From contig NZ_CP092497.1 in NCBI RefSeq assembly GCF_022479115.1, forward strand, positions 372,001-436,000: a stretch of DNA of 64,000 nucleotides, read 5' to 3'. Below the pieces are notes generated by a model. The model did no database searches, was not told the origin of the DNA, and saw only the letters and a program-made list of their open reading frames with translations. Both the position numbers and the translations under genes were made by a program. The DNA is from Amycolatopsis sp. EV170708-02-1. Its GTDB lineage: Bacteria > Actinomycetota > Actinomycetes > Mycobacteriales > Pseudonocardiaceae. Positions 24,364-31,942 of the stretch are shown one piece after another; position 1 is the stretch's first letter, and each line of letters opens with the position of its first letter.

Positions 24364-24815
24364 ATGGATGCATACGGGCGGGGCGGCCTGACCCCGCAGA
24401 CCCGGTCCCAGTCGGACGGCCTGTCCGACCGGGTCGAACTGCGTCTGCCCGCCGAGGCGGAGCAGATCCCACTCGTCCGCACGCTAGCCCACGGTCTCGT
24501 GGCCCGTGCGGACTTCGGCTTGGACGCCATTTCAGACGCGAAGATGGCCGTCGACGAAGCCTGTTCCCAACTTGTCCAGCCCGCAGAACTGGGAGCCGTT
24601 CTTTGTTGTGTCTTTCACGAGATACCGGAAGGAATAGCCGTCTCGATCTCCACGCGGACGAGCAGGCCCTACCTGCCGAGCGAGACGACCTTCGGCTGGC
24701 ACGTCCTGACGACCTTGACCGGGTCGGTGACCGCGCGATGCGAACCGATCCCCGGCGAGCTGGGGGCACGACGACGATCGAGCTCGTCCTGACCCCGGGA
24801 ACGAGCGACGGGTGA
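24364..24815 (+). CDS. RsbW-like anti-sigma factor (one frameshift near its end)
   Basis: A HATPase_c_2-type anti-sigma factor of about 150 residues: VELRLPAEAEQIPLVRTLAHG at the start and DAISDAKMAVDEACSQLVQPA, the N-box helix, mid-protein. As read, it ends in ARRRSSSS at 24792. In the neighbouring frame the same region reads GTTTIELVLTPGTSDG to 24815, the usual family ending. One extra G in the run at 24762-24766 joins the two and places the stop in a GTGA overlap with the sigma-factor start. The frameshift is thus probably a sequencing error. It should bind and inhibit the sigma factor encoded next to it. Confidence 0.75.
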
Positions 24816-25600
24816 GTGGCGAGCGCAAGACACTCACCCGGCAGGCGGACGACTACGCCCATTGCGAACCCCTCTTCGAAGAACTGTCGTCACTGCCGGA
24901 GGACTCTCCGCGCCGCCAAGAACTGCGTGCCCGCCTCGTCACCGAGCTCCTGCCGCTCGCCGAGCACATCGCCACCAGGTTCTCCGGCCGGGGAGAACCC
25001 CGCGAGGACCTGGTGCAGGTGGCGCGGATCGGCCTGATCAACGCGGTCGACCGGTTCGACCCCGGCCGTGGGCACGATTTCCTCTCGTTCGCCGTGCCCA
25101 CGGTGATGGGCGAGGTCCGGCGTCACTTCCGGGACACCGGCTGGTCGGTGCGGGTGCCGAGGCGGCTCAAGGAACTCCACGTCTCGCTCAGCCAGGGCAC
25201 GGCCGCGCTGTCCCAGCGGCTCGGCCGCGCGCCGACGCCCACCGAACTCGCCGAATACCTCGGGCTCGAGGTCAACGACGTACGCGAGGGGCTGCTGGCC
25301 GGCCAGGCGTACCAGACGCTGTCGGTCGACAAACCGGTCCACGACAACGCCACCGAGGCCCTCTCGCTCGCCGACACGATCGGCGAGGAGGACCACGAGA
25401 TGGCCTTGGTGGAAACCCACGAGGCGCTGCAACCGCTGCTGCGGGAACTCCCGAAGCGCGAACGCGCGATCCTCGTCATGCGCTTCTTCGGCGGCTACAC
25501 CCAGACACAGATCGCGGAACGGATCGGCATCTCGCAGATGCACGTTTCGCGGCTCCTGTCGCAGACGCTGGAACAGCTGCGCGGGAAGCTCTCGGAGTAG
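24812..25600 (+). CDS. SigB/SigF-family (group 3) RNA polymerase sigma factor
   Basis: A 262-residue alternative sigma factor with regions 2, 3 and 4. Region 2 includes GEPREDLVQVARIGLINAVD and FLSFAVPTVMGEVRRHFRD; region 3 RLGRAPTPTELAEYLGLEV; region 4 ERAILVMRFFGGYTQTQIAE with the helix-turn-helix GISQMHVSRLL. GTG 24812 overlaps the corrected anti-sigma stop. In actinomycetes this family governs general, osmotic or oxidative stress and, in some, sporulation. Promoters of the matching GNNT/GGGTAY type cluster around it in this window. A 25-bp perfect hairpin lies downstream. Confidence 0.9.
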   Translation: MSGERKTLTRQADDYAHCEPLFEELSSLPEDSPRRQELRARLVTELLPLAEHIATRFSGRGEPREDLVQVARIGLINAVDRFDPGRGHDFLSFAVPTVMGEVRRHFRDTGWSVRVPRRLKELHVSLSQGTAALSQRLGRAPTPTELAEYLGLEVNDVREGLLAGQAYQTLSVDKPVHDNATEALSLADTIGEEDHEMALVETHEALQPLLRELPKRERAILVMRFFGGYTQTQIAERIGISQMHVSRLLSQTLEQLRGKLSE

Positions 25601-25605
25601 CGGCC

Positions 25606-25745
25606 CTCAAGTCCGAACTCGCGTGCCTGCAAGCGTAACTCGCGTGCTTGGAGCCGTAACTCGCGTGCCTGGAGGCGGAACTCTCACATCCGGCTTCAAG
25701 CACGCGAGTTACGGCCCCGAGCACGCGAGTTACGGCTTCAAGCAC
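25606..25745. repeat. Nested inverted repeats built on GTAACTCGCGTGCTTG
   Basis: Several units on one side (AACTCGCGTGC at 25617, 25637 and 25658) face reverse-complement units (GCACGCGAGTTACGGC at about 25700 and 25721). The design is the same as at 4122-4256 and 33471-33622, though the unit sequence differs apart from the CGCGTG core. Located between convergent genes. Confidence 0.75.
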
Positions 25746-25755
25746 CGGACCTGAA

Positions 25756-25810
25756 GTACACAAAGGCCCCCTTCACCGCGTCTAGCGCGGTGAAGGGGGC
25801 CTTTGTGTAC
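25756..25810. terminator. 25-bp perfect hairpin between convergent genes
   Basis: Arms 25756-25780 and 25786-25810 are exact reverse complements (ends GTACACAAAGG, inner CTTCACCGCG) with a 5-base loop TCTAG. It lies between the sigma factor and the DUF3140 gene, only 5 bases from the latter's stop. No long T tract follows, so action as a bidirectional terminator is inferred from structure and place. Confidence 0.7.
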
Positions 25811-25815
25811 AAGGG

Positions 25816-26145
25816 TCACGCGGGTTTCAGCGGATCGTGCCCCACCGACATCAGCTTGTGCCGCCAGTGCGCCTCGCCCGCGACCGGCTCCAGATCGTCG
25901 CGTCGCTCCGCCTCGACCCGCCGCACGACCGAGCGCATCACCCGCTCGTCCTCGGCGGTGAGGTCGGTCCGGCGTTTGCCGAGAATGCCCAGCACATGCC
26001 GCCCGGTCGGCGTACCCGCCTGGTCCGGCAGTGCTTCGTCCTCGGCGTCGGCCGACCGCGTGCGCAGCCAGTCGGCCAGTTCCCGCGAGGTCATGTTGAC
26101 CACGCGATGGAAGTCTTCCCAAAGTTCGTCATCGATCTCGTGCAC
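25816..26145 (-). CDS. DUF3140 protein
   Basis: A 109-residue protein of the DUF3140 family, recognisable by DDELWEDFHRVVNMTSRELADWL at the N-terminus and VLGILGKRRTDLTAEDERVM in the middle. The family is an actinomycete DNA-binding-type protein of unknown role. GTG 26145 was chosen for the AGGAGG 7 bases upstream. It follows the small membrane protein gene by 28 bases and shares its SigB/F-type promoter. Confidence 0.85.
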   Translation of the reverse strand: MHEIDDELWEDFHRVVNMTSRELADWLRTRSADAEDEALPDQAGTPTGRHVLGILGKRRTDLTAEDERVMRSVVRRVEAERRDDLEPVAGEAHWRHKLMSVGHDPLKPA

Positions 26146-26173
26146 GGCGAAACCTCCTGCCAGCACTCGACTT

Positions 26174-26638
26174 CTACGGCGTCGTGTACGGCGCCTGCTG
26201 TTCGATGGACGGGCTCGCCGCAGGGTAACGGCCGTCCTGCCCGGGCACCGGCGTCACGGTCGTGCCCTGCTGCTCGGGCTCAACGCGCTGCCTGGGGCGG
26301 TTGATGACCGCTTCGGCCTCCTGCTCACCACGGATCCGCGAAAGCACGCTGAGCGTGATCGCGTGGGCGATGGCCAGTACCAGCAGCAGAACACCGAGCC
26401 TGCCCACCACACCGGGAAGATCGCTGCCCCCGATGTCGATGGTCGACAGTAGCGCCAAAACTCCCAGCGTCGCGAGGTGGAACAGCACCGTCACGAGCCA
26501 CGTCATGGACGCGCCGGCGGCCGGATCGCCGTGGGAACCCCGCAGGTAGCGCTTACCGCTCTGGTAGATGATCAGACCGTCGAGCATGACCAGGGCCACC
26601 CCGATGACGAGGAAGGCCACGTATGCGTTGGTAGTCAT
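26174..26638 (-). CDS. Small integral membrane protein
   Basis: A 154-residue protein with three predicted membrane segments (about residues 5-25, 45-65 and 76-98) and a hydrophilic, proline- and glutamine-rich C-terminal tail (PRQRVEPEQQGTTVTPVPGQ). No recognised domain. It is the first gene of a two-gene unit with DUF3140, preceded by a good SigB/F-type promoter (GTTT-N15-GGGTAT, 26678-26702). It is likely a stress-induced envelope protein. Confidence 0.7.
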   Translation of the reverse strand: MTTNAYVAFLVIGVALVMLDGLIIYQSGKRYLRGSHGDPAAGASMTWLVTVLFHLATLGVLALLSTIDIGGSDLPGVVGRLGVLLLVLAIAHAITLSVLSRIRGEQEAEAVINRPRQRVEPEQQGTTVTPVPGQDGRYPAASPSIEQQAPYTTP

Positions 26639-26677
26639 GCCGGAACGCTCCCTTCGTAATGGACCTCACCCCTTGAC

Positions 26678-26702
26678 ATACCCGGGACCTCCCCAGGAAA
26701 AC
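26678..26702 (-). promoter_or_regulatory. SigB/SigF-type promoter within a hairpin
   Basis: Minus strand: GTTT (26702-26699), a 15-base spacer, GGGTAT (26683-26678), 40 bases upstream of the start at 26638. It overlaps an inverted repeat (arms about 26682-26698 and 26712-26729, CCCGGGACCTCCCC and complement) that probably ends transcription of the upstream SRPBCC gene. Confidence 0.6.
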
Positions 26703-26733
26703 GCCGTATTCCAGGGGAGGTCCCGGGCGGTGG

Positions 26734-27195
26734 TCAGCTGCCGGGGCGGTCCACGTCACCGCGCCACGCGCCGGACTCGCGGCCGCGGCTCTCGATGAAT
26801 TCCTTGAACCGCTTCATATCGCCCTTGATCCGGCGATCGAGCACGCCGAGTTTGTCGGCGACGTTCTCGGCGAAGCCTTCCGGGTCGATCTCCATCTGCG
26901 CCGTGACCCGGGTCTTGTTGTCGTCCAAGCGATGGAAAGTGATGACGCCCGCGTGGTCGGGGCCGGAGTCCGACGTCCACGCGACACGTTCGTCGGGATG
27001 TTGCTCGGTGATCGTCGCGTCGAATTCCCGGCTCACCCCACCGAATTTGGTCACCCAGTGGGTGTGCGTCGCGTCGATCTGACGGATCTCCTCGACACCT
27101 TCCATGAACTGCGGGAAGCTCTCGAACTGGGTCCACTGGTTGTACGCGGTCTTCACCGGGACTTCGACGTCCACCATTTCGGTGATCGTGCTCAT
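26734..27195 (-). CDS. SRPBCC (polyketide cyclase-like) protein
   Basis: A 153-residue START-like fold protein: VDVEVPVKTAYNQWTQFESF and PQFMEGVEEIRQIDATHTHW at the N-terminus and VTFHRLDDNKTRVTAQME-like strands later, ending in a helix with RRIKGDMKRFKEFIESRG. This subgroup is frequent in actinomycete stress regulons; the ligand is unknown. A SigB/F-type promoter lies at 27241-27266. Confidence 0.8.
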   Translation of the reverse strand: MSTITEMVDVEVPVKTAYNQWTQFESFPQFMEGVEEIRQIDATHTHWVTKFGGVSREFDATITEQHPDERVAWTSDSGPDHAGVITFHRLDDNKTRVTAQMEIDPEGFAENVADKLGVLDRRIKGDMKRFKEFIESRGRESGAWRGDVDRPGS

Positions 27196-27240
27196 GCATC
27201 CTCCTGTCGGTTGGGTGCTTCTCGAGCCGGCACTCCCCGG

Positions 27241-27299
27241 CTACCCGGCGCTCAGTGGAGCGAAACACGCTGTGATTGACCCGCCGGACGGCCGGGTAC
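27241..27299. promoter_or_regulatory. Divergent SigB/SigF-type promoters
   Basis: Minus strand: GTTT (27266-27263), 16 bases, GGGTAG (27246-27241), for the SRPBCC gene. Plus strand: GATT (27274-27277), 16 bases, GGGTAC (27294-27299), for the holin-like/DUF3618/DUF4235 operon. The plus-strand -35 fits only the looser GNNT form. Confidence 0.5.
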
Positions 27300-27331
27300 C
27301 CGGCGGGCAGAACGCTCCGAGGAGGTGCCCC

Positions 27332-27745
27332 ATGATCGAAGAGACCCACCGGAAGCCACCCGAGGAACGGTCGGTCGGCGAACTGGTTTCCGATCTCAGT
27401 GATGAGGTCAAGCACCTGGTCCGCGACGAGATACGGCTCGCCGTGTTCGAGTTGCAGGGCAAGGGGAAGAAAATGGGCGTCGGCGCCGGATTGTTCGGCG
27501 CGGCGGGTATTTTCGTGCTCTTCGGCCTGGCGACCCTGATCGCCGCGGTGGTGCTGGCCCTCGCCTTGGTCATGCCGGCGTGGCTGGCGGCCGTGGTGAT
27601 CGGCGCGGCGCTGCTGCTGATCGGCGGCCTTTCCGCGGTCGTCGGCAAGAAGGAGGTCACCAGCGCGACGCCGCCGGTGCCGGAAGAGGCCATCGAGGGT
27701 GTCCGCGACGACGTCGACACCGTCAAACAGGGAGTGCGCTCATGA
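27332..27745 (+). CDS. Actinobacterial holin-like membrane protein
   Basis: A 137-residue protein of the Phage_holin_3_6-like family: an amphipathic N-terminus (VGELVSDLSDEVKHLVRDEI) followed by two hydrophobic segments (about residues 52-76 and 80-103). Despite the name, chromosomal copies are regular parts of actinomycete stress operons, not phage genes. ATG 27332 follows GAGGAGG. It is coupled to the next gene by ATGA. Confidence 0.8.
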   Translation: MIEETHRKPPEERSVGELVSDLSDEVKHLVRDEIRLAVFELQGKGKKMGVGAGLFGAAGIFVLFGLATLIAAVVLALALVMPAWLAAVVIGAALLLIGGLSAVVGKKEVTSATPPVPEEAIEGVRDDVDTVKQGVRS

Positions 27746-28044
27746 CCGATTTCCCCAAGAACGCCGAAGAAGCCCGCGCCGACCGCGACGTGACGCGCGA
27801 AGAACTCACCGAGACCCTCGACGCGCTGGGCAAGAAGATGGACGTCAAGACGAGGGTGAACGACAACCTCGACGCGAAGGTCGATCAGGCCAGTGCCGCG
27901 ATCTCGGACAAGGTGTCCGAACCGGCGGCCGAAAAGTTCCGCCAGGGCACCGAAGTCGTGCGTGCCAATCCCCTGCCGATCTTCGCCGGTGTGCTCGCGT
28001 TGCTCGTCACGATCCGGCTGATCCTGCGAAAGAGGTCGTCGTGA
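27742..28044 (+). CDS. DUF3618 protein
   Basis: A 100-residue protein of the DUF3618 family: EEARADRDVTREELTETLDAL, then KKMDVKTRVNDN, a coiled region, and one C-terminal membrane segment (PLPIFAGVLALLVTIRLIL). It is membrane anchored with a cytosolic coiled N-terminus. Overlaps of four bases with both neighbours show one translational unit. Confidence 0.8.
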   Translation: MTDFPKNAEEARADRDVTREELTETLDALGKKMDVKTRVNDNLDAKVDQASAAISDKVSEPAAEKFRQGTEVVRANPLPIFAGVLALLVTIRLILRKRSS

Positions 28045-28307
28045 ACAAGGTTCTCTACAAACCGCTGAACATGGTCGTCAGCGCCGCGGGCGGTGTGCTC
28101 GCCGGGATCGCGTTCAAGCAGATCTGGAAACGCGTGAGCGGTGAGGAGGACGCGCCGAACGCCACCGACCGGGATTTCACCTGGACCCAGGTGATCGTCG
28201 CGGCCGCCGCGCAGGGCGCGATCTTCGGTGCGGTGAAGGCGGCCACGGAGCGCGCGGGCGCGGTCGGCTACCGCAAGGCGACCGGCGACTGGCCCACGGA
28301 GGACTGA
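28041..28307 (+). CDS. DUF4235 protein
   Basis: An 88-residue DUF4235 protein with two hydrophobic stretches (PLNMVVSAAGGVLAGIAF and QVIVAAAAQGAIFGAVKAA). It commonly completes the holin-like/DUF3618/DUF4235 triad. GTG 28041 overlaps the DUF3618 stop. The next gene (NDH-2) begins 2 bases later, extending the operon. Confidence 0.8.
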   Translation: MNKVLYKPLNMVVSAAGGVLAGIAFKQIWKRVSGEEDAPNATDRDFTWTQVIVAAAAQGAIFGAVKAATERAGAVGYRKATGDWPTED

Positions 28308-28309
28308 CG

Positions 28310-29605
28310 ATGCGGGTTGTGATCATCGGGGGCGGCTTCGCCGGATACAACGCGGCGAAGACGCTTCTCAAGTCGGTCGGCGACGACACCGAGATCGTGG
28401 TGCTGAACCCGACCGACTACTTCCTCTATCTCCCCCTGCTGCCCGAAGTCGCCGCCGGAATCCTGGAACCGCGGCGGATCTCGGTGTCCATTCCCGGCAC
28501 GCTGCGCGGTGTGCGCCTCGTGCTCGGCACCGCGACGTCGGTCGACTTCGATGGCCACACCGTGACCTACACCGACCCCGAGGACCGCGAGCACCACCTC
28601 GGCTACGACCGCCTGGTGGTCGCCGCGGGCAGTGTCAACAAGCTGTTGCCGATCCCCGGCGTGCCGGAGTACGCCCACGGCTTCCGTGGTCTGCCGGAAG
28701 CCTTGTACCTGCGGGACCACGTCACCCGGCAGATAGAGCTCGCCGCCTCCGCGAAGGATCCGGCCGAACGCGACGCTCGCTGCACGTTCGTCGTGGTCGG
28801 CGCTGGGTACACCGGCACGGAGGTCGCCGCGCAGGGTCCGGCGTTCACCGCCGCGCTCGCCGCCCGGCACTCCGAACTGAAGGAGCAGAAGATCCGGTGG
28901 CTGCTGCTGGATCTGGCCGACCGGGTCCTGCCGGAACTCGACCGGCGGCTCGGCTCCACCGCGGACGAGGTGTTGCGCGCACGCGGCGTCGAGGTGCTGA
29001 TGAAGACGTCGATCGAGAACGCCGGCGAGAAGGGCGTCACCCTGACCTCCGGCGAATCCGTGCCGACACACACCTTGGTGTGGTGCGTCGGCGTCCGGCC
29101 GGATCCGCTCATCGAGGACCTGGGGCTGAAGACCGCCAAGGGCAGGCTGGTCGTGACGGCACAGCTGAACGTTCCCGGGCGGCGCGACGTCTACGCGTGC
29201 GGAGACGCCGCGGCCGTGCCGGATCTGACCAGGCCCGGCGAGTACACGCCGATGACGGCCCAGCACGCCGAGCGGCAGGGCAAACTCGCCGGACGGAACG
29301 TGGCGGCGTCACTCGGACACGGTTCGCACGGCACCTACCGGCACCACGATCTCGGCTTCGTCGTCGACCTCGGCGCCCACCAGGCCGCCGCGAATCCCTT
29401 GCACATCCCGCTTTCCGGCTTCGCCGCGAAGACGGTCACCCGTGGCTACCACCTGCTGGCCATGCCGGGCAACCGGCTGCGGACCGCCACGGACTGGGCA
29501 TTGGAAGCGGTGACGAAACGGCAGACCGTCCAATTAGGACTCGTACGCTCGGGTTCCGTGCCGCTGGACACGGATTCCCCCGAGCTCCCCCGCACGAACC
29601 GCTAG
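28310..29605 (+). CDS. Type II NADH dehydrogenase-like flavoprotein (NDH-2)
   Basis: A 431-residue two-dinucleotide-binding flavoprotein. The FAD motif is VIIGGGFAGYNAAKTL at the N-terminus, the NAD(P)H motif VVVGAGYTGTEVAAQG lies near residue 160, and the second FAD segment is VYACGDAAAVPDLT. NDH-2 enzymes pass electrons from NADH to quinone without pumping protons. The C-terminus (NPLHIPLSGFAAKTVTRGYH) is of the membrane-associating type. Being in a stress operon, it probably offers a by-pass for excess NADH. Substrate could also be another quinone or NADPH. Confidence 0.8.
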   Translation: MRVVIIGGGFAGYNAAKTLLKSVGDDTEIVVLNPTDYFLYLPLLPEVAAGILEPRRISVSIPGTLRGVRLVLGTATSVDFDGHTVTYTDPEDREHHLGYDRLVVAAGSVNKLLPIPGVPEYAHGFRGLPEALYLRDHVTRQIELAASAKDPAERDARCTFVVVGAGYTGTEVAAQGPAFTAALAARHSELKEQKIRWLLLDLADRVLPELDRRLGSTADEVLRARGVEVLMKTSIENAGEKGVTLTSGESVPTHTLVWCVGVRPDPLIEDLGLKTAKGRLVVTAQLNVPGRRDVYACGDAAAVPDLTRPGEYTPMTAQHAERQGKLAGRNVAASLGHGSHGTYRHHDLGFVVDLGAHQAAANPLHIPLSGFAAKTVTRGYHLLAMPGNRLRTATDWALEAVTKRQTVQLGLVRSGSVPLDTDSPELPRTNR

Positions 29606-29615
29606 AGGAGACGCC

Positions 29616-30119
29616 ATGACCGCCGAATCCGATCCCGTCCGCGCCGAAGGTCCCTCCGTGGTCACCGAAGGCGGCGACGAAGCGGCCAAGCTGCTGGTGC
29701 TCGACCCCGCCGGAGAGGGCAAGCACGGCGAACTCCCGGCGACATGGCGGCCGCTCGCGGCCCAGCGTCAGGTCATCTGGTGCAGACTGCCCGTCGACGG
29801 CGCGCTCAGCCAGGCCGAAGACGTCCTCGGCGACGCGGAACCCGGCGGCCCGCCGATCGACGTGGTGGCCGCCGGCGGCTCGGCCGCGGACGCGCTGCGC
29901 CTGGCCGAACGCCATCCCGGCGCCGCGGCCCATGTCCTGCTGGTCGACCCGGTGCCGGACGAGTCCTCCGCACTGGCCGAACGGGTGCGCTCCGCAGGGA
30001 CCGCCGTGGACTCGCTCCCGCACAGCACCGGCGAGCCGTACAACCGGGTCCCGCCGCCGCTGACGCTCGGGCATCCGGACGTCGTCGCGGGGATCACCAA
30101 GATCCTCGAGGACGTTTAG
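29616..30119 (+). CDS. Uncharacterised protein, alpha/beta-hydrolase-like fragment
   Basis: A 167-residue protein. The segments KLLVLDPAGEGKHGELPATW, VVAAGGSAADALRLAERHPG and HVLLVDPV resemble strands and the nucleophile-elbow region of an alpha/beta hydrolase, but the catalytic GxSxG is replaced by AGGSAAD and there is no clear His/Asp pair. It may be a degenerate hydrolase used as a binding protein. ATG 29616 follows AGAGGAG, 10 bases after the NDH-2 stop. Confidence 0.55.
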   Translation: MTAESDPVRAEGPSVVTEGGDEAAKLLVLDPAGEGKHGELPATWRPLAAQRQVIWCRLPVDGALSQAEDVLGDAEPGGPPIDVVAAGGSAADALRLAERHPGAAAHVLLVDPVPDESSALAERVRSAGTAVDSLPHSTGEPYNRVPPPLTLGHPDVVAGITKILEDV

Positions 30120-30139
30120 CCGCCGGACCGGGGCGGTAT
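30114..30139 (+). promoter_or_regulatory. SigB/SigF-type promoter, near-leaderless
   Basis: GTTT (30114-30117), 16 bases, CGGTAT (30134-30139). The TPP enzyme starts at 30149, so the transcript would have almost no leader. The first base of the -10 differs from GGGTAT. Confidence 0.45.
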
Positions 30140-30148
30140 CCGGCGCCC

Positions 30149-31939
30149 ATGAGCGAAACCGTTGCGGACCATGTTCTGACCAGGCTGCGCGAATGGGACG
30201 TGGAGCAGGTCTTCGCCTATCCCGGTGACGGCATCAACGGACTGGTGACCGCGTTCGGCGCGGCGGACGACAAGCCACGTTTCGTGCAGACACGCCACGA
30301 GGAGATGGCGGCGTTCGCGGCCGTCGGGTACGCGAAGCTGAGCGGACGGCCCGGTGTCTGCATGGCCACCTCCGGCCCGGGGGCGATCCACCTGCTCAAC
30401 GGCCTCTACGACGCCAAGCTCGACCATGTGCCGGTGGTGGCGATCGTCGGGCAGACGGCGCGCAGCGCGATGGGCGGCAGCTACCAGCAGGAAGTGGACC
30501 TGCAAGCGCTGTTCAAGGACGTCGCGAGCGAGTACCTCGTCGAGGTCAACGTTCCCGAACAGCTGCCGAACGCCCTCGACCGCGCCCTCCGCACGGCCAT
30601 CGCCCAGCGCGCGCCCACGGCGCTGATCATCCCCGCGGATCTGCAGGAGGAGCCCTATCAGCCGCCACGGCACGAGTTCAAGCACGTGCCGTCCTCCCCG
30701 CCCGATCATCCGCGGGCCAGTGTCATCCCGCCGTCGGACGAGGTCGCCCGCGCGGCGGAGGTGCTGAACGCGGGCGAAAGGGTCGCGATCCTGGTCGGCC
30801 AGGGCGCGCGCAACGCCGTCACCGAGGTGCGCGAGGTCGCCGACCTCACCGGTGCCGGAGTGGCGAAAGCATTGCTGGGCAAGGATGTCCTGCCCGACGA
30901 CCTGCCGTACGTCACCGGATCCATCGGGCTGCTCGGCACCCGGCCGACGTACGAGATGATGCGGGACTGCGACACGCTCCTGATCGTCGGCTCGAACATG
31001 CCGTACGCGCAGTTCCTGCCGGAATTCGGCCAGGCCAGGGCAGTCCAGATCGACATCGATCCACGGTTCCTCGGGCTGCGTTATCCGACCGAGGTCAATC
31101 TGCTCGGCGACGCGAAGGGCACCTTGCAGCAGCTGATCCCGTTGCTGGCAGGGAAAACCGAACGCGGCTGGCGGGAAAAGATCGAGAAGAACGTCGGCGA
31201 CTGGCAGGAGACGCTGACCCGCCAGGCGATGCTGGACGCGGATCCGGTCAACCCGATGCGGATCGTGCACGAGCTGTCCGAGCGGATCCCCGAAGACGCC
31301 ATCGTCACCGCCGACTCCGGTTCCGCCACCAACTGGTACGCCAGGAACCTCCGGATGCGCGGCCGGATGCGGGGCACGCTTTCCGGCACCCTCGCGACGA
31401 TGGGTTCCGGTGTCCCCTACGCGATCGGCGCGAAGTTCGCCCATCCCGACCGGCCGGTGATCGCACTGGTCGGCGACGGCGCGATGCAGATGAACGGGAT
31501 GGCGGAACTGCTGACCATCGCCCGCTACCGCGAACTGTGGACGGACCCGAGGTGCGTCGTCTGCGTGTTCCACAACGGTGATCTCAACCAGGTCACCTGG
31601 GAACTGCGCGCGATGGGCGGCGCGCCGAAGTTCGAGCCGTCGCAGACCCTGCCGGAAGTGTCCTATTCGGACTTCGCGCTGGAGATCGGCCTCGGCGGGA
31701 TCGCCGTCGACGATCCCGCCCAGCTCGGCGAGGCGTGGGACGTCGCGCTGTCGACCGACGTGCCGACCGTGCTCGACGTCCGCTGCGATCCCGAGGTGCC
31801 GCCGATCCCGCCGCACGCCACCTTCGACCAGGTGAAGGCCATGACCGAAGCCGTCCTCAAGGGCGAACCCGACGCCTGGCACCTGCTGACGCAGGGCATC
31901 AAGACGAAGATGCAGGAGCTGCTGCCGTCGCGCCGCTGA
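30149..31939 (+). CDS. Thiamine-pyrophosphate-dependent enzyme (pyruvate oxidase/acetolactate synthase family)
   Basis: A 596-residue three-domain TPP enzyme. The N-terminal PYR domain includes QVFAYPGDGINGL and the cofactor-activating glutamate in TRHEEMAAFAAVGYAKLSG; the middle domain has VAILVGQGARNAV; the C-terminal PP domain has the TPP motif GDGAMQMNGMAELL ending in HNGDLNQ. It is closer to pyruvate oxidase-like/unassigned members than to biosynthetic IlvB: no regulatory subunit gene is adjacent. Its SigB/F-type promoter and the NDH-2 neighbour suggest a membrane-linked oxidative pyruvate shunt under stress, which is inference. Confidence 0.8.
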   Translation: MSETVADHVLTRLREWDVEQVFAYPGDGINGLVTAFGAADDKPRFVQTRHEEMAAFAAVGYAKLSGRPGVCMATSGPGAIHLLNGLYDAKLDHVPVVAIVGQTARSAMGGSYQQEVDLQALFKDVASEYLVEVNVPEQLPNALDRALRTAIAQRAPTALIIPADLQEEPYQPPRHEFKHVPSSPPDHPRASVIPPSDEVARAAEVLNAGERVAILVGQGARNAVTEVREVADLTGAGVAKALLGKDVLPDDLPYVTGSIGLLGTRPTYEMMRDCDTLLIVGSNMPYAQFLPEFGQARAVQIDIDPRFLGLRYPTEVNLLGDAKGTLQQLIPLLAGKTERGWREKIEKNVGDWQETLTRQAMLDADPVNPMRIVHELSERIPEDAIVTADSGSATNWYARNLRMRGRMRGTLSGTLATMGSGVPYAIGAKFAHPDRPVIALVGDGAMQMNGMAELLTIARYRELWTDPRCVVCVFHNGDLNQVTWELRAMGGAPKFEPSQTLPEVSYSDFALEIGLGGIAVDDPAQLGEAWDVALSTDVPTVLDVRCDPEVPPIPPHATFDQVKAMTEAVLKGEPDAWHLLTQGIKTKMQELLPSRR

Positions 31940-31942
31940 GGC

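Noticed and set aside
27332..27745. Prophage holin
   Set aside because: No phage genes are nearby; the holin-like/DUF3618/DUF4235 triad is a normal actinomycete chromosomal unit and has a stress-type promoter.
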